From a bacterium (lineage in GTDB: Bacteria; Patescibacteriota; Minisyncoccia; Moranbacterales; DUUL01), in assembly GCA_030641245.1 (NCBI GenBank), contig DAOWHU010000096.1, positions 1 to 8,244 on the forward strand: 8,244 nucleotides of DNA. The letters run 5' to 3'. The translations under genes were made by a program, and so were the position numbers. The notes under the pieces were generated by a model. The model did not search any database. It was not told the origin of the DNA and worked only from the letters and a program-made list of their open reading frames with translations. Below, one piece after another: positions 4,421-8,244 of the stretch (position 1 is its first letter; every line of letters starts with the position of its first letter).

Positions 4421-6355
4421 TTATTTTTTTTCTTCCTCTCTCCCTTCCTCTTGTTTATCTTCTTCTACTTCCACATCTTTGACATTAGGCTCGTCTTTTC
4501 CTTCTTCGCCTTCGGCTTGTCCATTCCCCTTGCTCTTTTCTTCGGCTTGTTGAGCAGCTTGATAAAGCTCTTGCCCAATCTTTTGAGCTTCTTGAGAAAG
4601 TTCTTCGGTAGCTTTTTTAATAACTTCAATATCATCTCCATCTTTAATTTTCTTCAAAGCTTCGATCTTTTCTTCAACTGGTTTTTTCTTATCATCAGCA
4701 ATTTTATCACCAGCTTCCTTCAAAGCTTTTTCGGTAGTGAAGATCATAGTATCAGCAGTGTTCCTAATCTCTACTTCTTCTTTCTTTTTTTTGTCTTCAT
4801 CGGCATGCTTTTCGGCATCCTTTTTCATTTTTTCAATTTCTTCATCAGATAACCCGGAAGAAGATTCAATTCGAATAGATTGCTCTTTACCGGTAGCTTT
4901 ATCTTTAGCACTTACCTTGAGAATTCCATTGGCATCAATATCAAAGGATACTTCAATTTGAGGAACACCTCGAGGAGCAGGTGGAATCCCGTCTAGAATA
5001 AATCGGCCTAAAGATTTGTTTCCATCAACCATCTCTCTTTCACCTTGCAAAACATGAATATCAACAGAAGGCTGGTTATCAGCAGCAGTTGAAAAAATTT
5101 GAGATTTGTTAATTGGAACAGTAGAGTTTCTCTCAATCAATGAAGTCCGAACTCCGCCCATAGTCTCAATCCCCAGAGTCAAAGGAGTAACATCTAAAAG
5201 CAAAACATCTTTAACGTCTCCCTGCAAAACACCTCCCTGAATAGCAGCTCCTGAGGCCACCACTTCGTCAGGATTTACAGTGGCATTTGGTTTTTTGCCA
5301 AAAAACTGCTCGACCTTACTTTTAACCAAAGGCATTCGAGTTTGTCCTCCAACTAAGATAACTTCACTAATATCGCTAGCCTTGAGATCGGCATCCTTCA
5401 AGGCTTTTTCACAAGGCTCTAAGGTTCTATCAACCAGATCATTAGCCAATTCTTCAAGCTTAGATCTCTTCAGAGTCAAAACTAAATGTTTAGGCCCTTC
5501 ATCACCAGAAGTTATGAAAGGTTGATTGATTTCAGTTTCTTGAGAAGTAGAAAGTTCGACTTTGGCTTTTTCAGCCGATTCCTTAATTCGTTGAAGAGCC
5601 AGATTATCCGTTGATAAATCGATTCCTTCTTGTTTTTTGAACTCATCTAATATCCAGTCGATAACTTTTTGATCAAAATCATCTCCACCTAAATAGGTAT
5701 CACCATTAGTAGACTTAACCTCCACCGTATCTTCGCCAACTTCAAGAATAGAAACATCAAAAGTTCCTCCTCCCAAATCATAAACTGCAATTTTCTCATC
5801 CTTCTTCTTGTTAAATCCATAAGCCAAAGCAGCTGCAGTTGGTTCGTTAATGATTCTTAGAACTTTTAATCCTGCAATTTCACCAGCGTCTTTAGTAGCC
5901 TTTCTTTGAGAATCATCGAAATAAGCTGGAACAGTAATCACTGCTTCTTCAATTTTCTCGCCCAATTTATCTTCCGCATCAGCTTTCAACTTCTGTAAAA
6001 TCATCGCGGAAATTTCGGCTGGTCGATAATCTTTGCCTTTCATAACGATATTAACTTCACCGTTTTTCCCTTCTTTAATTTCAAAGGGTAAAGTTTTTTT
6101 AGCCTCTTGAACCTGCTTATCAGAAAACTTTCTACCGATCAATCGCTTAGCAGAGAAAATAGTACTCTCTGGATTAGTTACAGCCTGTCGTTTAGCTAAA
6201 AGCCCCACTAATCTTTCATTTTTTTTATTAACCGCTACTACTGAAGAAGTGGTTCGATTTCCTTCTTTGTTCTCTAAAATTTCAGGTTGTCCTCCTTCGA
6301 CTATTGCCATAGCAGAATTTGTTGTACCTAAATCAATTCCTAATACTTTTGCCAT
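4421..6355 (-). CDS. dnaK: Chaperone DnaK (Hsp70)
   Basis: DnaK is an ATP-driven chaperone that binds hydrophobic peptide segments and works with DnaJ and GrpE. The nucleotide-binding domain shows IDLGTTNS (D8), K70 in FSAKRLIGR, E171 in NEPTAAALAYG, and DLGGGTFD (D193, T198). The adenosine motif ILVGGQTRMP lies at 333-342. The interdomain linker is VLLLD (384-388), followed by the substrate-binding domain and a helical lid. At 644 residues it is full length. The last 45 residues are very acidic; the common DnaK ending with an EEVD-like tail is replaced by VKDVEVEEDK plus further Glu and Lys. It lies 42 nt behind nudix-grpE and is the last gene of the CIRCE-controlled operon. The upstream leader is A/T only, with no Shine-Dalgarno site. 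No dnaJ follows; a terminator does. Confidence 0.98.
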   Translation of the reverse strand: MAKVLGIDLGTTNSAMAIVEGGQPEILENKEGNRTTSSVVAVNKKNERLVGLLAKRQAVTNPESTIFSAKRLIGRKFSDKQVQEAKKTLPFEIKEGKNGEVNIVMKGKDYRPAEISAMILQKLKADAEDKLGEKIEEAVITVPAYFDDSQRKATKDAGEIAGLKVLRIINEPTAAALAYGFNKKKDEKIAVYDLGGGTFDVSILEVGEDTVEVKSTNGDTYLGGDDFDQKVIDWILDEFKKQEGIDLSTDNLALQRIKESAEKAKVELSTSQETEINQPFITSGDEGPKHLVLTLKRSKLEELANDLVDRTLEPCEKALKDADLKASDISEVILVGGQTRMPLVKSKVEQFFGKKPNATVNPDEVVASGAAIQGGVLQGDVKDVLLLDVTPLTLGIETMGGVRTSLIERNSTVPINKSQIFSTAADNQPSVDIHVLQGEREMVDGNKSLGRFILDGIPPAPRGVPQIEVSFDIDANGILKVSAKDKATGKEQSIRIESSSGLSDEEIEKMKKDAEKHADEDKKKKEEVEIRNTADTMIFTTEKALKEAGDKIADDKKKPVEEKIEALKKIKDGDDIEVIKKATEELSQEAQKIGQELYQAAQQAEEKSKGNGQAEGEEGKDEPNVKDVEVEEDKQEEGREEEKK

Positions 6356-6397
6356 AATTTTTATTTATTTATTTAATTAATTACTAATATTTTTTAT

Positions 6398-7252
6398 CTA
6401 ATTCACTCTAATCACCGCCGGTCTAATAATTCTACCTCCTATTTTATAACCAACCTTTGCGATCTCCTTAACTTTTCCTTTTTTAACCTTGCCTTCAATC
6501 ACTTCATGAATATTCTCATCAAAATCATCTCCAACTTTAGTTTCAATCACACTAACTCCATTTTCATTCAGAACATTTTCTAGTTGCTTTTTAATATGTA
6601 AAATTCCCACTATCCAATTATTACTAGCTTCTTCTTCTGGGACATGTTTGAGCGCTAATTCGAAATTATCCAAAACTGGAAACAGGTCAAAAATATAGTC
6701 TTCCAGGCAATATCTTTTAAAATCGGCGTTTTCCTTAGCAGCTCTTTTCTTGTAATTCTCTAGATCAGCTAAAGCTCTTTTCCAGCCCAATAATGCACTT
6801 TCGGCTTCCAAAACTTTCTGCGCTTTTTGAATGACAACTCGCTTTTCCTGCTCAAACCCATCTTTTTCCGAAAGTTTTTTAAAGGCTTTTTCAAAGCTAA
6901 GCCATTTGTGATCCTGGTGTTCACCGCTAATTTTAACCTCTCCACTTTTATAATAAGCTAAATATCTTAAACCTCTTTTTTCCTCTTTAAATTGCTTGGC
7001 CTCTTTGGAAAATTCAGTAGTTCCTAAAATTTCTCCAACTTCAATCTCTAGCCCAGTTTCTTCTTGAACTTCTCGGATAATTGCTTCCCTAATAGTTTCT
7101 CCCTTATCCAAGTGACCTCCTGGTAAATCCCATTTTCCTGAATTCAGGCTTTTTTTAGATCTTTTTAATAAAAGTACTTCTTTATTATCTCGAATAATCG
7201 CTACCTTGATAGTTAAAACTGTCCTAGCAAAACTGTCTCCTCCTTTGACCAT
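6398..7252 (-). CDS. grpE: Nudix hydrolase-GrpE fusion protein
   Basis: Residues 12-135 form a Nudix domain. WDLPGG leads into a complete Nudix box (46-68): G46, E52, R60, E61, E64, E65 and G67 all fit G-x5-E-x7-REUxEExGU. This metal-dependent family hydrolyses nucleoside diphosphates linked to another group; the substrate cannot be told from sequence. Residues 152-284 are GrpE, the DnaK nucleotide exchange factor, with GWKRALADLENYKKR, then FPVLDNFELAL (191-201), DENIHEVIEG (245-254), and GYKIGGRIIRPAVIRVN at the end. The long N-terminal coiled coil of GrpE is largely absent; a charged, probably helical linker (116-151) joins the two parts. The reading frame is uninterrupted, and both halves keep their conserved residues. 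It starts 4 nt after hrcA and precedes dnaK, the standard position of grpE. The only in-frame start before the Nudix domain is the ATG used. Confidence 0.93.
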   Translation of the reverse strand: MVKGGDSFARTVLTIKVAIIRDNKEVLLLKRSKKSLNSGKWDLPGGHLDKGETIREAIIREVQEETGLEIEVGEILGTTEFSKEAKQFKEEKRGLRYLAYYKSGEVKISGEHQDHKWLSFEKAFKKLSEKDGFEQEKRVVIQKAQKVLEAESALLGWKRALADLENYKKRAAKENADFKRYCLEDYIFDLFPVLDNFELALKHVPEEEASNNWIVGILHIKKQLENVLNENGVSVIETKVGDDFDENIHEVIEGKVKKGKVKEIAKVGYKIGGRIIRPAVIRVN

Positions 7253-7256
7253 ATTT

Positions 7257-8015
7257 TTATTTTATTAGATTAATCATCAATAATAATGACATTAAATATT
7301 TTTGACCACCTAAAGCTCTTCTCATAAATTCAATCAAACCCTTATTTTGTTCGTATTTCATTCTCTTGGGCCCAATTATTGCTAATAAGCCTCTCTCTCC
7401 ATCGCTTCTTTCATAAGGAGAGACAATCATCGAATAATTTTGAGCTTCCTGAATCGGATTTTCTTCTCCTATAAAAATTCGAACTTCACCATCCTGAATA
7501 TCTCTTAATACTTTGTCTAAATTTTCGTCAATCACATCCAAGACCATAATCAGTTTTGATAAATCATTCTGACTAGCCAACTCCGGATCATCTAATAGAT
7601 TATGCATTCCAAAGTCATAAAATTCATTCTTGTCAACTACCCCACTAATAGCCAGACAATGAGACATTGAAGATAACAATTTAGCAGTAGTCCTTTCTAA
7701 TCGAGCATTCTTAGTCCTAAGATTTAATAGTTTCAACTCTAATGTTTTTTGATAATCCAAATCAACTTTATCTCTGTCCAGAAGATTGTCTATAAAATAC
7801 CGATAACCTTTATCACTGGGAATTCTTCCAGCTGAAACATGAGGCTGTATCAAAAATCCAAGTTCTTCCAATTTAGCCATTTCATTTCTTAAAGTGGCCG
7901 ATGAGAATGATGAATCATATTTCTCTATTAATAACCCACTGCTAACTGGAATAGCCGTATCTGAATACTCCTGAATAATCATTTTTAAAACTTCATTCTG
8001 TCGCTCTGTTAACAT
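7257..8015 (-). CDS. hrcA: Heat-inducible repressor HrcA, compact form
   Basis: HrcA binds CIRCE operators and represses chaperone genes in the absence of stress; GroEL usually supports its folding. The N-terminal winged helix is well conserved: LTERQNEVLKMIIQEY, the recognition helix SSATLRNEMAKLEELG (38-53), and PHVSAGRIPSDKGYRYFID (58-76). C-terminal family motifs are FGMHNLLDDPE (135-145), FIGEEN (181-186), SMIVSPY (195-201) and IIGPKRMKYE (213-222). The protein has 252 residues, while the family usually has about 340. The gap falls between LAISGVV and the FGMHNLL motif, where the first part of the GAF-like domain and the inserted dimerisation domain normally sit. It is the first gene of the operon, about 50 nt after the predicted transcription start and CIRCE, so it should repress itself. 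No Shine-Dalgarno site precedes the ATG. Confidence 0.95.
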   Translation of the reverse strand: MLTERQNEVLKMIIQEYSDTAIPVSSGLLIEKYDSSFSSATLRNEMAKLEELGFLIQPHVSAGRIPSDKGYRYFIDNLLDRDKVDLDYQKTLELKLLNLRTKNARLERTTAKLLSSMSHCLAISGVVDKNEFYDFGMHNLLDDPELASQNDLSKLIMVLDVIDENLDKVLRDIQDGEVRIFIGEENPIQEAQNYSMIVSPYERSDGERGLLAIIGPKRMKYEQNKGLIEFMRRALGGQKYLMSLLLMINLIK

Positions 8016-8039
8016 CTTATTTTAAGCTTTACGAACCTC

Positions 8040-8066
8040 TTAGCACTCTCCTCACAAGACTGCTAA
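8040..8066 (-). promoter_or_regulatory. CIRCE operator of the hrcA operon
   Basis: The plus strand reads TTAGCACTC, 9 nt, GACTGCTAA. The CIRCE consensus is TTAGCACTC-N9-GAGTGCTAA, so 17 of 18 arm positions match. It lies 24 nt upstream of the hrcA start and directly downstream of, or touching, the -10 element, where bound HrcA would block transcription start. Confidence 0.95.
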
Positions 8067-8070
8067 TTAT

Positions 8071-8098
8071 ATTTTAATCAATTATTTTTTTTTGTCAA
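8071..8098 (-). promoter_or_regulatory. sigma70-type promoter of hrcA-nudix/grpE-dnaK
   Basis: On the minus strand a perfect TTGACA (8098-8093) is followed after 16 nt by TAAAAT (8076-8071). A perfect TATAAT also occurs at 8071-8066 but at 21-nt spacing, so the first is preferred. Transcription would start within CIRCE. Confidence 0.75.
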
Positions 8099-8124
8099 GC
8101 CCTAAACGTCAAATAATTCCCACC

Positions 8125-8150
8125 AAAAAACCGACCTCTCGATCGGCTTT
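8125..8150 (-). terminator. Intrinsic terminator, minus-strand orientation
   Basis: On the minus strand CCGATC pairs with GGTCGG (6 bp including one G.U) around a GAGA tetraloop and is followed by six T. On the plus strand the same stem has a C.A mismatch and a poorer T-tract. It therefore probably ends a minus-strand transcript that comes from beyond the right edge, upstream of the hrcA promoter. Confidence 0.65.
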
Positions 8151-8185
8151 CTCTGTTTATTACCATGCCCACCTCCAGAGAACTT

Positions 8186-8244
8186 TTAATTCATCTTAAA
8201 AACACTAAAAGCGGTAAAACTAGTATTATTAGTAATATCTCCCA
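8186..8244 (-). CDS. Possible C-terminal end of an unknown gene (partial)
   Basis: A minus-strand frame is open from the window edge to a TAA at 8186-8188, giving a C-terminus that ends in NNTSFTAFSVFKMN. The terminator 8125-8150 follows 36 nt later, which fits a gene end. A competing plus-strand reading starts with ATG at 8165 and stays open to the edge, but it has no Shine-Dalgarno site and would need its promoter inside the terminator region. A second minus frame, ending at 8191, is hydrophobic. Eighteen codons are too few to name a product or to exclude non-coding sequence. Confidence 0.3.
   Translation of the reverse strand, partial: GDITNNTSFTAFSVFKMN

Noticed and set aside
4451..5525. 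Plus-strand open frames at 4451-4852, 4737-4961 and 5280-5525.
   Set aside because: They are antisense shadows of dnaK; the Phe- and Ser-rich composition comes from reading Lys/Glu codons backwards.
7239..7252. A later start for nudix-grpE behind the internal AGGAGG.
   Set aside because: No ATG, GTG or TTG occurs in frame before the conserved Nudix domain begins, so the ATG at 7252 is kept.

Overview
The window reads as a stretch of a small, AT-rich bacterial genome, most likely a member of the Candidate Phyla Radiation (Patescibacteria). This is an inference from several traits: lysine-rich proteins, short intergenic gaps, almost no Shine-Dalgarno sites, a very compact HrcA, a pyruvate kinase without its C-terminal domain, and an unusual GrpE fusion. 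The standard code fits. TGA is the stop of one gene, and no gene contains an internal TGA. No phage, transposon or CRISPR signature is visible.

Left edge (1-490). Positions 1-166 hold no gene but look like a structured RNA. Two arms that resemble the 3' end of a tRNA-Ser can pair into one long terminal helix. A strong symmetric hairpin terminator (173-200) separates this from a complete tRNA-Ser(GGA) on the minus strand (203-290). Positions 291-443 hold nothing convincing beyond a weak 4-bp hairpin at 321-332. The pyruvate kinase terminator lies at 444-466.

Centre (490-3885). Four minus-strand genes run leftwards with gaps of 36 to 48 nt and probably form an operon: lemA, htpX, a DUF4870/Tic20-like small membrane protein, and pyk. 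LemA plus HtpX is a known membrane-protein quality-control pairing. Pyruvate kinase is the ATP-yielding last step of glycolysis.

Middle (3725-4420). A divergent AT-rich intergenic region leads into the only substantial plus-strand gene, a 117-residue protein I do not recognise. It is the only gene here with a good Shine-Dalgarno site. About 150 bp of four successive inverted repeats follow, including a perfect 26-bp palindrome and a bidirectional terminator shared with dnaK.

Right (4421-8100). This is a heat-shock operon on the minus strand, in the order hrcA, nudix-grpE, dnaK. A consensus-like promoter and a near-perfect CIRCE operator precede hrcA. HrcA is expected to bind CIRCE and repress the operon. 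DnaK is the Hsp70 chaperone and GrpE its nucleotide exchange factor. Two points stand out: GrpE is fused behind a complete Nudix hydrolase domain, and HrcA lacks roughly 90 central residues. No dnaJ follows dnaK.

Right edge (8101-8244). A terminator hairpin folds better on the minus strand and probably ends a minus-strand gene that enters from outside the window.
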